Shown here in pieces: positions 1-15,600 of a DNA stretch of 64,000 nucleotides. Position 1 is the stretch's first letter. The number at the start of each line of letters is the position of its first letter. Source of the DNA: Arabidopsis thaliana (lineage: Eukaryota > Streptophyta > Magnoliopsida > Brassicales > Brassicaceae); NCBI RefSeq assembly GCF_000001735.4, contig NC_003074.8, positions 20,529,261 to 20,593,260 on the forward strand, given 5' to 3'. The notes below the pieces were generated by a model. The model saw only the letters and a program-made list of their open reading frames with translations. It made no database searches and was not told the DNA's origin. Made by a program: the position numbers and the translations under genes.

Positions 1-2259
1 AACATATATGTAATGTATATTAAACGTACTTAAGTCGAATTTTATGACCAAAGTAAATAAATTATGCCGAATGTACATGCTAATATCGAGTTTAAACTAT
101 TTTTTCCAATATAACAACTATTTTCTCTTTCGTCCAACTTATATACTCTTATTCTGATTCTTATTTTCTTCTTTTTAATTCCTTTTTCCTTTCCCAAGAC
201 ACAAAAAAAAAAAAATACAGAAACGAAAAAAAGAGATTTTAAAAATTCATAACCCACGAGAATTATGCACCTAAATTCAGACTAATCCCCCAAATTTCAG
301 AAATTTATGTATTTTTGCGATTTAATATTGTGTTCACAATCATAATGGCCAACTAACTAATTGAAAAGACAATGGAATGACTGAAACCATGCATAATCTC
401 TCAAGTCTCAACCTATGAAGAATCATGTAACCAATAGACTATCATCATGATTAGTTAATGCATGATCTATAATGTATTCTTTGAACATAGATATGTCATT
501 TATCTGGATATAAAGATGGCGTTTTAACCTACTTTGCAATTTTTGTTATATCTTTCTTCTAATACATATGATCAATACACTTTTGTTTTTAAAAGAAATT
601 AAAAACTTATTTCAAACATCGATCACAACATGACATAGGGTGAATCTACACCTAAATTGACTACAGTAGTTAGATATATATACTTCAAATTTTAAATATA
701 GTGATGTACGTATGTAATTGGTACTTCATATTATTATTATGATGTATGTAATTGGTACCTATATTTTGGAACAGAACAAAAAAAGAAGACACTAAACGAG
801 CTAAAGAACAATGGAAATTTCAGTTATAAGGAATTGTGGGATAAGGGACAAATTAAACTAACGTAAGACTAGCGCGCAGGTCTATATATGTGTCAAAAGC
901 ACGGACTTATATAGGTACATACATGAGATACACCCCCCATACACACTTATACAACACATTCATGAAGAGAGTCATATTTCATTTTCTTTTAACGTATTTT
1001 TTGGGCCAATCCATTTTGTTTTCGCTATTATTCGGATTCTATATTTCTAGCTCCCTATTAATATGAAATTCATTAATCAATAAAAACGTTATTTGTAAAG
1101 ATAGAAACGTTTTCGAGGAATTTCTCCCGCGACATCAAGTTTACATATTGCGGTATCAATACACATTTTCTGAAAATAGAGAAATGAATTTTTATCAAAA
1201 GCTGAAAGAAACAGAAGTTTTTTATTGCTAATTACAAACTGATTTATAAGCGTTAAAAGTGAACCGAATTTGAGTGTGAGTGGTAGCCTAATGAGTGGTG
1301 ATCTCCAAGGGATTGTGGAATCTGGACCTTTAGGATCTGCTTTTGCAAAAACCAATGCCCTCAAAAGAAAGCGTTTATTTCCCAAAATCATATCACTCTC
1401 TTCCCCATTAGCATTAGAGTTAAGAGAAGCATATGTTTAAGTCTCGTCCTCAATACATATCAACGCAACTTTAGGCCCAAAGGTCATCTTTCAATTAGTG
1501 CAACTTCTTTTTTTCCTTGCTCTATTCTGTTTTTGAATGTACGTTTTTCATATTACGGTCTATCCGAAATAGTCGCTCACGTTCTTCCACATGCCCTCAA
1601 ACCATGACCTCACTATCTTCTTTTTCACATGATAATTTTATGAGATATTACCTTTCTCTAATGAATAAACTTTATTCTAATTCACTTTTGATTCTTTTCC
1701 TTAAACCAAGTGCGATCGGTTTCTGAATTATTTTATTGGAAATTTGGCAAAGATAGAGCTTTGTTTTGGGCTTGTTTCCATATGATCTCTAGTGTTCTTG
1801 GGCTCCTTCCAAGATTAGGCAAGTCCAGTCTCCTGCTCATGTAGTAGTTGGATATATCTCTTCTCTGGGATACATACCTAATCGGTTTTGATCTTTTGTT
1901 GGAGATTGTTCGGGTCCGGTCTTCGGCTTCTTCTTTTGTATGTAACCAAACCGAAATTGAAATTGTACATCTCTCTCTCTCTAACTGGTATATTGGATAT
2001 TTTCCTCTAATTCATTATTTCCATTGACAAGATTTTTCCCTTAATATGAACAAACATATTCCATTTTAGCTTTAAATCACAAAAAAAAGAGATAAATTTC
2101 TCAAAAGAAATTATAAGTAGACACCGCCCTTTTTATAAACAACCCTAAAAGTAGTAAAAATAATATCGAGACGAGACGGGTTTGTTTCTTCTCTCTATCT
2201 CTATATCTACCAAAATCCTTTGCCCCCCGAATCTAGTTCTCTCGATCGACCCTGTGACG
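1..2259. other. Intergenic region upstream of UBC14
   Basis: AT-rich DNA with no convincing coding exon. An imperfect direct repeat (TGTAATTGGTAC preceded by GATGTA-like sequence) occurs at about 705-760. A TATA box (TATAAA, 2134-2139) and a pyrimidine-rich stretch near 2190-2210 probably mark the core promoter and 5' UTR of UBC14. The upstream neighbour is not in the window. Confidence 0.6.
2134..2139 (+). promoter_or_regulatory. TATA box of UBC14
   Basis: TATAAA lies 121 bases before the UBC14 start codon. That spacing fits a transcription start near 2165 and a short pyrimidine-rich 5' UTR. Assignment rests on position and motif only. Confidence 0.5.
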
Positions 2260-3635
2260 ATGGCTAATAACCAAGCAAGCCTTCTTCTGCAGAAACAGCT
2301 TAAAGGTTTCTCTTTTATTCTCTCTTGTTTTCGATCTGATTTTGGTATTCGATTGGTTTTGATTTCGAGTATTGTGGTGAATTTCGTTTCTGGGTTTAGC
2401 TAATTCTTCTTGGGTTCTTTTCAGATCTGTGTAAGAAACCTGTTGATGGTTTCTCTGCTGGCCTCGTTGATGAGAAGAACGTTTTCCAATGGAGCGTCTC
2501 TATTATGGGTCCTCCTGATACTTTGTAGTGCGTTTCTTTTTCCCTATTCATGAATTTGTCTTTTGCTTATTTCAATTGTGCATTGATTTGGTTTCAATTT
2601 GTTATGGCATTGGCTAAAGCTTGATTCTTTATGATTGGTTCTGTTGTGCTACTTTGCTCCACTCATTGGATAAAACATTAATGACTTGTTTTCCTCGTCT
2701 GCTGTTTATTCATAGTGATGAATTTGTTATGGTACCAATATTTACATTGCATTGAAACTTTTATCTCTCTGATTGCAGTGAAGGTGGCTTTTTTAATGCA
2801 ATTATGTCGTTTCCGGAGAATTATCCAGTTTCACCACCAACTGTGACGTTTACCTCGGAGATGTGGCATCCTAATGGTGACTGATTTTTCTGGAAAATAT
2901 ATCTCTTTCTCGAGCTTTTAGGATTTAGTCTTCTGATGATTTATACTCTTTTGACTGCAGTTTATTCTGATGGAAAAGTTTGCATTTCTATTCTTCATCC
3001 TCCTGGTGATGATCCTCATGGATACGAGCTTGCCTCTGAACGTTGGACCCCTGTCCATACGGTATGTTTTTTCTTTTACCGTTTAGCTTCAGTACTCTGG
3101 TAATTTGTTTGCAGGGTTGAGTTATCTATGGCTTCGAATATCTTGGGGTCTGCTTTATAGCCTAACATTCTTCGAATACAGCTAGCTTTCTCTTGTGTAG
3201 ATAGCTTGTAGAAACAGACATGTTTTGTTCGATATTGAGCTTATACAGTGATTGCTTTTCAAATGTTCGTGGAATTTATAAGTCAGGACTTAGGAATACT
3301 CTGGAGGATAGTGCAACTTAGATTGAACCTCTGTCGTTAGGGTGCTTGAGTGGAATATGATTCACTTTCTGATTTATCTGCCCTGTACCACCTCTTAATC
3401 GATAGTGTTCTTATTAGATCATGAGGAAAGAAACTAGAGGTACATTGAAGCTAATGTTGGGTCTGTGTATGATATGCAGGTAGAAAGCATTGTGTTGAGT
3501 ATCATATCGATGCTCTCAGGTCCCAACGATGAGTCACCAGCGAATGTGGAAGCTGCAAAGGAATGGAGAGACAACAGAGCAGAGTTTAGGAAGAAAGTGA
3601 GTCGCTGTGTGAGAAGATCGCAAGAGATGCTATGA
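2260..3635 (+). CDS. UBC14: Ubiquitin-conjugating enzyme E2, UBC7/13/14 class
   Basis: Transfers ubiquitin from E1 to substrates together with an E3 ligase. Five coding exons: 2260-2305, 2425-2527, 2779-2876, 2961-3061 and 3480-3635, all with GT-AG introns, joining in frame to 167 residues, the length of the Arabidopsis UBC7/13/14 group. The HPN motif is at residues 80-82 and the catalytic cysteine is Cys90 in [10 protein letters not shown]. It is followed by the acidic loop insertion ([14 protein letters not shown]) that marks the UBC7/Ube2g class and separates it from UBC8-type E2s. The C-terminal helix is complete and ends in RSQEML. Members of this class make Lys48-linked chains, including in ER-associated degradation in other eukaryotes. 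That role is inferred here. UBC14 rather than UBC7 or UBC13 is chosen from gene order. Confidence 0.95.
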
Positions 3636-5524
3636 ACATCTCTCCAGCGTTTTTTTCGTGTTGTAGAAATATCGATTCTAATCTTCTTATGAGAAAGCCT
3701 AAGCAGAACCAACCATCTTCAAGCAGCAGCCAGATGAATCTGACTTTGCAAAAGCTTCTCTTTCTTTTTCCTTTTTGGGTTTTGTTCTCTAAGGTTTGGT
3801 TTGGAATATTGGTGTGGAATCAAATCCGCTCCATATTTTAGGATTATATTATTGCACTCGTTAATGGATTCGTTTGATCTGGCTTTTTAACTTTATTCTG
3901 GTTTTGGGTTACAAAATACTTGCCTCGTTAATTATCTCAAATTTAACTGATGGTGGTTTAACTGCAAAAGGCCAGAAGTTCGAAAAGAGTATTGTTATTC
4001 AGTTGGTATGCAACAAAAAATTGTGGTTAATGGTTTCAACTGATGTTGCCGCGGTCATAAGAAACAAAACAAAAAATATTCCTTGAAGATTGCGGGGTCT
4101 AGCACACGAGCTCACACATAAAATAAGATAAGAGCAACGAGAAGATTATATTTTTAAATGTCCTAACCATATATAATTTAACAATTAAGGGATCAATCAT
4201 AAATTTATTCGTATTTCAGTTACATGACTGGTTAATTATAGCCCAAATTTTTTACAATTAACTATTATTATATTCATATGCTAGGTTTCTTTCTTACTCA
4301 TTATTGGTCCACTCACATCTTCCCCAAACAATTGTATTTAAGTTTTTTTCTTCGAAAGTTATCACTTTTAGTTAGATCCGCAAAATCGTGGATCTCCAAA
4401 GCTAAAACGAAAAAAAAGAAAAATAGTCTATAAGTAAAACATGATACCGAACAAAACAAGAGTATATAACTTATAGACTATAAGTAAACAATTAAAACAA
4501 TAAAGAACCAAAATATGTGAACCAAATTAAAATTAGTGTTAAATTTTGTTTTGGTTATTCTCGTGAAAAGGAGGAATAGCTCGAACGTCATTTTCACACT
4601 TTCTTTAACGACTCCACTCCAGCATTAATTACCCAAACAGTTCTGTTGCAAAAACATTTAAAGAGAGACCAGCAAAAGTTTTGAGTTATTGTCTCTTTTG
4701 TGTGTACCTAATCCATTTTTTTTTTTTTTAAAGAAGTAATATTACGGAGTATATTGCTTTCTTAATGATATGTCAGAAATGTCCCGTGTAAGTAATATGA
4801 AAACCGGTTTTCAAATCAAAGTGCACTTTCTCTAGCTCACCTGTGTTTGGTCGAACTCGAATCCCTCTGACCACTACTAACGTAAAAAAGCTCATTGCAT
4901 TAATGTTTCGACCGTTTCATCGTTTATTATACTGTCTTAAATTAAAATCATTAAGCATTTAATTGATTTGTCATTTCGAAATTTATGTTGACAAAAATGA
5001 CTTTACGATCAAACCGGTTTGATTAAGTAACGTAGACTAATGCTATTATGGTGATATATATGCAAAAGATAAGAATAGTTTATCAACGAAAGGATCTATA
5101 AATTATGCTTGTTCGACTTCTTAGCATAGAAAATTGGTAATTTATTTACACCTCATGCCGTTAAAAAATCACAATCACAAGTATTCATAACCTAAAATTC
5201 AACAAAGAAATCAATTACGTATTCTTCATTTTTCCACATTAAACCAGAATCTTAAACCAAACCAATCCAAAAAAGCGACATTTAAACCAATCCGGTTATC
5301 AAACTATCTCTCTCTCACTCACACACCTTTCTCTTTTCGCATCACTTTCCCTCTCATTCTTCTTTCTTATCTCTCTCTCTCTCTTTCTCTGACTCTCTCC
5401 TTGATGCCTCGTGACTGCAACCAAAGCAATTTAAAACCGCCGCACTTCTCATGAGTCTTCTTCCTCATCATCATCATCATCACCGTTAACTGTAATTTAT
5501 CTTCTCCGATCTTCATTCTCCGCC
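3636..5524. other. Intergenic region between UBC14 and the CASP-like gene
   Basis: Holds the UBC14 3' UTR and the promoter and 5' UTR of the CASP-like gene. Features seen: a palindromic segment CTTATAGACTATAAG near 4469-4483 with a partial copy near 4424, and a CT-rich microsatellite at 5300-5400 that probably lies in the downstream leader. No open frame resembles a known protein. Confidence 0.6.
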
Positions 5525-6360
5525 ATGCGCTCGCCGCATGCTTTCCGTAACGGCGAATCTCCGACTTTACGGGACCATACTCACTTCCACTCAACCGTCA
5601 CAGCTCAGAAACTCCGTCGATTCAACTCCTTAATCCTCCTCCTCCGTCTCGCTTCTTTCTCCTTCTCTCTCGCTTCCGCCGTCTTTATGCTCACCAATTC
5701 CCGCGGCTCCGCTTCTCCTCACTGGTACGATTTCGACGCTTTCAGGTTCGATTCCTCTCTCAATCTTTTTCCTCAATTTCGAAATTCATGAACCGAATCT
5801 AACTTTTTTTGTTTTGGTTTGCTTTGCAGATTCGTGTTTGTGGCAAACGCGATCGTGGCGTTATACTCGGTGTTTGAAATGGGAACTTGCGTTTGGGAAT
5901 TTTCAAGAGAAACCACCTTATGGCCTGAAGCTTTTCAGGTCTGGTTCGATTTTGGCCATGACCAGGTATACTATTTTTAAATTGAATAAAGGAAAACATG
6001 TCTCAACGATTAGCTACTAATTTTCTACGAATTGAGTTAATTATTTTATTGTTAAGCTGATCTTTAGTTTAATCCCTAATTAAATAACTAACCAAACCCA
6101 TTGCAATGTTCAAATATTGGTAATGGGGGCAGGTGTTCTCGTACCTATTGCTATCGGCGGGATCGGCTGCAGCAGCATTGGCTAGAACGATGAGAGGTGG
6201 TGACACGTGTACGGCTAACAAAGCCTTTTGCTTGCAGTCAGATGTAGCCATTGGCTTAGGCTTTGCTGCTTTTCTATTCTTAGCTTTCTCTTCTTGCTTC
6301 TCTGGTTTTCGTGTAGCTTGTTTCCTTATTACTGGCTCTCGTTTTCACCTTTACTCATGA
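5525..6360 (+). CDS. CASPL4C1: CASP-like (DUF588/UPF0497) four-TM membrane protein
   Basis: Small plasma-membrane protein of the Casparian strip domain-like family. Exons 5525-5745, 5830-5965 and 6133-6360 give 194 residues. Four hydrophobic segments are visible at about residues 33-56, 74-92, 119-138 and 153-176, with cytosolic N-terminus and short C-terminus. The first helix carries the family's conserved arginine ([15 protein letters not shown]), and an acidic residue opens the third helix ([15 protein letters not shown]). The extracellular loop 2 has paired cysteines ([16 protein letters not shown]). True CASPs polymerise to organise lignin deposition in the endodermis. For CASP-like members the substrate or partner is mostly unknown. 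The 4C1 subgroup assignment comes from gene position and length and is less certain than the family call. Confidence 0.9.
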
Positions 6361-6548
6361 TGATTGTTTTATGGAATTGATTGATGTGTTAAAAAGAATT
6401 TACCATAAGAAGATAAATTTTATAATCCCTCAAAACTATGAAGAGCTTCTCAAGTTTACATAACAACCATAAATTTACAGTATTTCATAAAATTGAAGAG
6501 ATCAGAGGAATGCTGTAATCAGTTTTTCAGGATTTTGTGGAGTTGGTT

Positions 6549-9959
<3,411 letters not shown>

Positions 9960-10630
9960 ACTCTTCCGGTTAAGAGAGCCGTGGTTGATTTTTACTCTCC
10001 AACATTGCAAAATAATTACATGTTGGTCATCTAAGATCACCTATCAACTAAGTACCAACAGCCCATACGTCAAGTGCTTCGTTCGTGATACCATGAGAAA
10101 TGGACTCTAGTGACATGATCAAGTTTTATCATAAGTGGCGATTTACAGGGCTCCACCAGCTAGTTTTATTAATCCGTTTGGATTTTCTAAAGTCGCTGAG
10201 TTTTGCCTCTAATCCTTCATAGCTATGAAAGAGTAAAATATTACCGCTGTGAAGGTCCACTGAACAAAGTTACCTCGATGTACATATTGAAGCCCTTGAA
10301 GGATCATCAGTGTGAAACGGCGAATAAAGTGTATGGGAAGAGTTCCTGCAGTAGCATACTCCATAAAGTGTATGGAAATGCTTTTTTATCTCATGGAAAA
10401 GGGTTCCTGCAGTAGCATACTCCATAAGGAAACCATAGGTTGTCGGAGTAAGCTTATGTATGCACTTTCCCGTGCATTGAACAATTACAGTTGAACCTTG
10501 GAACACTGAGATTAGATAAAATTCTTGTCTCGCCTCAGACTCGGATTTACAACTCTTATAGACATAATACACCACATTGCCATCCGGTGTATAAATTGCA
10601 GTAGCTCCACCTTAGCAGAATCCGCCTCAG
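9960..10630 (-). pseudogene. Decayed protein-kinase (MAPKKK-like) pseudogene
   Basis: On the minus strand, translated fragments in several frames line up in order with a protein kinase. A beta-3-like piece (DGNVVYYVYKSCKSES) at about 10590-10540 is followed by REF-like helix C sequence (RQEFYLISVFQGSTVIVQC), then a hinge piece FLMEYATAGTL and FTLMILQGLQYVHRG (helix E). A DFG-like KLSDFRKSK follows at about 10205-10180, and a helix F piece HGITNEALDVWAVGT at about 10100-10050. Stops follow (TAG right after VGT). A local duplication around 10322-10430 breaks the frame inside the hinge. The catalytic HCDLK loop is unreadable. The closest family by eye is the Arabidopsis-specific MAPKKK19/20/21-related kinases that carry ILQGL..IH and D-W-LGCLVLE motifs. 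It has no intact frame and probably makes no protein. Confidence 0.75.
10322..10430. repeat. Nested tandem duplication inside the kinase pseudogene
   Basis: The segment GTTCCTGCAGTAGCATACTC occurs at 10342 and again at 10403. ATAAAGTGTATGG occurs at about 10324 and again at about 10364. The two duplications overlap with spacings of about 61 and 40 bases. They repeat the kinase hinge-coding sequence and are one of the lesions in the pseudogene. Confidence 0.85.
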
Positions 10631-11073
10631 ACGTTAATATCTTCTTCATTGTCCTAGGGAGTAACTCTAGATCTATTTGATCACACAAAATCTCTTCTGC
10701 TCCTACTTTTGGTCTTGCTAAAGCCATCTGTTTCATCTCTTTCACAAAGTCTGCATAACTATGAGTAGGGCTGGACACAAGACAAGTACTTGCAAAATTG
10801 AAGATATTTGTGACCCGACTTGCCTTATACAAGTAATTGGATTTTTGGCTTGTTTTGTCAAAACGAGTACTTGGTCAAGAAAATTGATTTCACCGCTGAT
10901 TAAGTCTTACGGAATCAAGAAAATTTTGTTGAATCATTAAATTTATTTTGCTTCCAAGCCATTGTTTCATTTCTTTTATTAATTTGTGTGAAATTTTATT
11001 AATTTGTCTTCTGCTCTAGCCCTCTCTTTCACGTATATAACATACATAGATTAAACTCATCCATTTTAACATG
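10631..11073. other. Intergenic remnant upstream of the kinase pseudogene
   Basis: On the minus strand a 106-codon open frame ends at 10512 and starts at 10832. It overlaps the kinase fragment in another frame and contains QIDLELLPRTMKKILTSEAD, which I cannot assign to a family. It may be a piece of the old kinase's neighbour or of a fused domain. The rest is AT-rich. A segment around 10988-11045 (TTATTAATTTGTCTT ... CCCTCT/CTTTCACGTATATAA) recurs at 11556-11610. Confidence 0.4.
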
Positions 11074-11732
11074 TATCCAAGTCCAATTTTCTCGGTGGTC
11101 AAAGTGGCGTTCTTCGTACAAATTATCGATAAATTTTATAGAGAAATTTTACAAATTATGTAATTTCTTACAAAAATTTGATCTAAAAAGTAGTTTTTTC
11201 TTTATAATCAATAATGTTTATGAAACCAATTATACGTAGAAACAAATATTTTGTTTTAAAAAAAAAAAGAAAATCGACATAGTAAAAGTATTAGAATTGA
11301 ACTTTATAAAGAATTAATACAAATTGAAAAAAAATAGTAGAATTATATTTCACTAAATATTTCAAATTTCATATTTATATATTAATTTATAAAGATTTTA
11401 CTGTATTTTTTTGATAACATTTACAGCAAATCCAATAAGTCCATTGAAAAATATTCAGAAAATCACTAAAACATTCTATTTCTCGTCTTAAAGTTGTCAA
11501 AGATTAATTTTTGTTTGTATAAAAAAAAGCTCACTTCTGTTACTAACTTGTTGGACCTTTTATTAATTTGTCTTGTGATTTAGTTTAGACCCCTCTTTCA
11601 CGTATATAATTTTGTTACATATGAAAAACGAGACAAAAAATCATCCAATGAAATTATAACACGTGTAGATATTTATTTCAATCTGCTTACGAAAAACGCC
11701 ACTTTGACCACCGAGAAAACTGGACTTGGACA
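11074..11732. mobile_element. Inverted-repeat-bounded element, possible MITE or foldback
   Basis: A segment of about 46 bases at 11074-11119 (core TTCTCGGTGGTCAAAGTGGC) reappears reverse-complemented at 11686-11732 with only two or three mismatches. The arms enclose about 570 bases of AT-rich non-coding DNA. No transposase frame is present, so if mobile it was non-autonomous. I could not find a convincing target-site duplication, and internal segments also occur outside the arms. An inverted duplication made by local rearrangement is therefore an alternative. Confidence 0.45.
11446..11501 (+). repeat. 56-bp direct repeat, copy 1
   Basis: Matches 11942-11997 at 53 of 56 positions (shared core ACATTCTATTTCTCGTCTT). 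One copy lies inside the inverted-repeat element and the other outside it. The patch upstream of the OGDH gene therefore contains several dispersed copies of the same source sequence. Confidence 0.85.
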
Positions 11733-12230
11733 AAAAGACAGTCTTTGTTCTGGAACGGCGTTTCACACAGGTGGAGGCCACCATCAAATATTTAATTACA
11801 AAACTATAACATTATATATTCCAATTTATAATTTTGTTACTTTCTTATTTGTTTCTTTTTTGTTTAGAGAAGAAATAGTAAACGATTGATTATTCACATC
11901 GTTGACTTGTTAATCTATTTTAGGACTATATAAAATCAAGAGAAAAATATTCAGCAAATCACTAACACATTCTATTTCTCGTCTTCAAGTTGTCAAATTA
12001 TGGTATTTGTTTGACATTTCCAAAGAAAAATCTACATTTCATAATTTCATATATATTAATTTCCTTACACATAAACCTCTAAATATTTTCATATTTACAT
12101 AAATAGAACAATATTCCATAATAATTAATAGCGTTATCATTCTAGAAAAAGGGCAAAACTTTAAAAACCAACCCTTTCTTCCTCCTCCTCCGAGTTCTTC
12201 TTTCTCTTCTTCGCCTCCTCCTCCTCCAAG
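11733..12230 (+). promoter_or_regulatory. Promoter and first UTR exon of the OGDH E1 gene
   Basis: AT-rich DNA that ends in a CT-rich leader (12178-12230, CCTCCTCCTCC tracts) followed by a splice donor. No strong TATA box was identified. Transcription probably starts around 12150-12180. Confidence 0.4.
11942..11997 (+). repeat. 56-bp direct repeat, copy 2
   Basis: Second copy of the 11446-11501 segment, in the same orientation and 496 bases downstream, with three single-base differences. It lies about 240 bases before the 5' UTR of the 2-oxoglutarate dehydrogenase gene, so it may sit in that gene's distal promoter. Confidence 0.85.
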
Positions 12231-12558
12231 GTAAAGTATTCAGCTTTTTCAAATTCAGTTTCTTCACAATCGGAAATAATGAAGCTTTCTTAATCCAACA
12301 TTTTCTCTTTATCCAACAACAGATCTATTTTTTCCTCATCAGATTCATAGATTTCGTACTGTTTTTTAAATCCAGATTGTGTTTAGGTCACCGAGTTGAA
12401 TCTTAGGTCGTATTGATTTGTAGATTTTCCTCTTTCGTACTCTTGTTCTTCGTTTTATCCCTCAGAATATGATTTGAGAAAAAAAAAGATCTCTTTGATA
12501 CTTCATTTCAGTTAGGACGACATTAACGTGTGTGTGTCTGTTTGTTTGTTGTGTGCAG
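12231..12558 (+). other. 5' UTR intron of the OGDH E1 gene
   Basis: A donor (CCAAG|GTAAAG) at 12231 and an acceptor (GTGTGCAG|TG) ending at 12558 bound a T-rich segment between the CT-rich leader and the start codon. Leader introns of this type are common in highly expressed Arabidopsis genes and can raise expression. That effect is inferred here. Confidence 0.65.
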
Positions 12559-12636
12559 TGTAGAACGACGATTGTTGAATGCGTTATTGTAATTGTTAAG
12601 AATTGAAGTTAAAGTGTTGTTTTTGAATCTGGTGAA

Positions 12637-15600
12637 ATGGTGTGGTTTCGTGCTGGTTCCAGTGTTACAAAGCTAGCTGTTAGAAGGATTTTGAATCAGG
12701 GTGCTTCGTATGCGACGAGGACACGGTCTATTCCGTCTCAAACTCGTTCCTTTCACTCGACTATATGCAGACCAAAGGCTCAGAGTGCTCCAGTTCCTAG
12801 AGCTGTTCCTCTTTCTAAGCTAACTGATAGTTTCTTAGATGGGACGAGCAGTGTCTACCTTGAGGAGTTACAAAGGGCTTGGGAAGCTGATCCTAACAGT
12901 GTAGATGAGTCTTGGGATAATTTCTTTAGGAACTTTGTTGGTCAGGCTGCCACGTCTCCTGGCATCTCTGGGCAGACAATTCAGGAGAGTATGAGGCTGT
13001 TGTTACTTGTTAGGGCTTATCAGGTGAATGGTCACATGAAAGCGAAGTTGGATCCGTTAGGTTTGGAACAGCGAGAGATCCCTGAGGATCTTGACTTGGC
13101 TCTTTATGGATTCACTGAGGCTGACCTTGACAGAGAGTTCTTCTTGGGGGTGTGGCAGATGTCAGGATTCATGTCTGAGAACCGACCAGTGCAGACCCTT
13201 CGTTCCATATTGACAAGGCTCGAACAGGCATACTGTGGGAATATCGGATTTGAGTATATGCACATTGCAGATCGAGATAAATGTAACTGGTTGAGAGAAA
13301 AGATTGAGACACCAACTCCTTGGCGGTACAACAGGGAGCGCCGTGAGGTGATTCTCGATCGGCTTGCATGGAGTACTCAGTTCGAGAATTTCTTAGCTAC
13401 CAAGTGGACAACAGCCAAAAGATTTGGACTTGAGGGAGGAGAATCATTAATTCCTGGAATGAAGGAGATGTTTGACAGAGCAGCAGATCTTGGAGTAGAG
13501 AGTATTGTTATTGGAATGTCTCACAGAGGAAGATTGAATGTTCTGGGTAATGTTGTTCGGAAGCCACTCCGTCAGATATTTAGTGAGTTCAGTGGTGGTA
13601 TTAGGCCTGTAGATGAAGTTGGCTACACTGGAACTGGTGATGTCAAATATCACTTGGGAACCTCTTATGATCGACCTACAAGAGGTGGGAAGAAAATCCA
13701 TCTCTCTTTGGTTGCTAATCCAAGTCACTTGGAAGCTGCAGATTCTGTTGTTGTTGGCAAAACCAGAGCAAAACAGTACTACTCCAATGATTTAGACAGG
13801 ACCAAAAATTTAGGTATTTTGATTCACGGAGATGGTAGTTTTGCTGGACAAGGGGTAGTCTATGAAACTCTCCATCTTAGTGCTCTTCCAAACTACACCA
13901 CCGGAGGAACCATACATATTGTGGTGAACAACCAAGTGGCTTTCACGACAGATCCAAGGGCGGGGAGATCTTCCCAGTATTGTACTGATGTTGCAAAGGC
14001 TTTGAGTGCTCCCATCTTTCATGTTAATGGGGATGATGTTGAGGCTGTTGTTCATGCCTGCGAGCTTGCTGCTGAGTGGCGTCAGACTTTTCATTCTGAT
14101 GTTGTCGTTGATTTGGTTTGCTACCGTAGGTTCGGGCATAATGAGATAGATGAACCATCTTTCACTCAGCCAAAAATGTACAAGGTTTGTGACTTTATTT
14201 TCTTAATATGTTAACCCAAAAAGCATCTACTATGGATTTATGACTTGTTGAAGTTTTCTAATGTTTTTGTTTTGAACTCCCTTGTCGCTTTTCAATTTGA
14301 CAGGTTATCAAAAATCATCCTTCAACCCTTCAGATCTACCACAAAAAGCTCTTGGAATGCGGTGAAGTATCACAACAGGATATTGACCGGATACAGGAAA
14401 AGGTTAACACCATCCTCAATGAAGAATTTGTCGCTAGTAAGGACTATCTCCCTAAGAAACGAGATTGGCTTTCAACCAATTGGGCTGGATTTAAGTCTCC
14501 TGAGCAGATCTCACGTGTTAGAAACACTGGGTGAGTTGGTTTGTCTTTCTTTCTTTATTTTTTTTCTCTGTCCTATTGTCTGTTAAACTTTACACTTTTC
14601 TTCAGCGTCAAACCAGAGATACTGAAGACTGTTGGCAAGGCAATTTCATCTCTTCCAGAAAACTTCAAGCCACACAGGGCAGTGAAGAAAGTTTATGAAC
14701 AACGTGCCCAAATGATTGAATCAGGAGAGGGAGTTGACTGGGCCCTTGCAGAAGCTCTTGCTTTTGCTACCTTAGTTGTGGAAGGCAATCATGTCCGATT
14801 GAGTGGTCAGGATGTCGAACGAGGAACATTTAGTCATCGTCATTCTGTCCTTCATGACCAGGAAACTGGAGAAGAGTATTGTCCTCTAGATCATCTCATC
14901 ATGAATCAGGATCCTGAGATGTTTACTGTTAGCAACAGGTACTTTTACCTCCATCCTTCCCCTCTAGGAATTATTGTGCTCCTAGCTTGTTTTCACAGCT
15001 CACAGTAAACTGACATAGAGATCGACTCTCTATTGCTCAACTATATTCTTTTTCATTTCTCCAAAACGCGATCTTACATTTTGAGAGAAATCCCGCGAGT
15101 TTGTTACTTGCATACCAGAATTCTCATTGTAAAGATTCCCTACTAAGCTTTGCTTGTTGTGTACAGTTCTCTTTCAGAATTTGGTGTCCTTGGGTTCGAA
15201 TTGGGTTACTCCATGGAAAGCCCGAACTCGTTGGTACTATGGGAAGCTCAGTTTGGAGACTTCGCCAATGGAGCTCAGGTGATATTTGATCAGTTCATCA
15301 GCAGTGGAGAAGCCAAATGGCTGCGTCAAACCGGGCTTGTTATGCTACTTCCCCATGGTTATGATGGTCAGGGACCTGAACATTCAAGTGCGAGGTTGGA
15401 ACGTTACCTTCAGGTAAATTCTTCCTAGATCTTATGGGTTATGGTGTTGAATTAGTGAAAATATTTAATCGCATTTTGATTCTCTTCCTGACTATAATTA
15501 TCTTCTGTTATAGATGAGTGATGATAATCCCTATGTCATACCAGACATGGAACCAACAATGCGAAAGCAAATTCAAGAATGTAATTGGCAGATTGTCAAT

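Noticed and set aside
1089..1391. 100-codon minus-strand frame in the left intergenic region
   Set aside because: The translation shows no recognisable motif, no ATG is needed for the frame to be open, and no splice partner was found. I treat it as chance.
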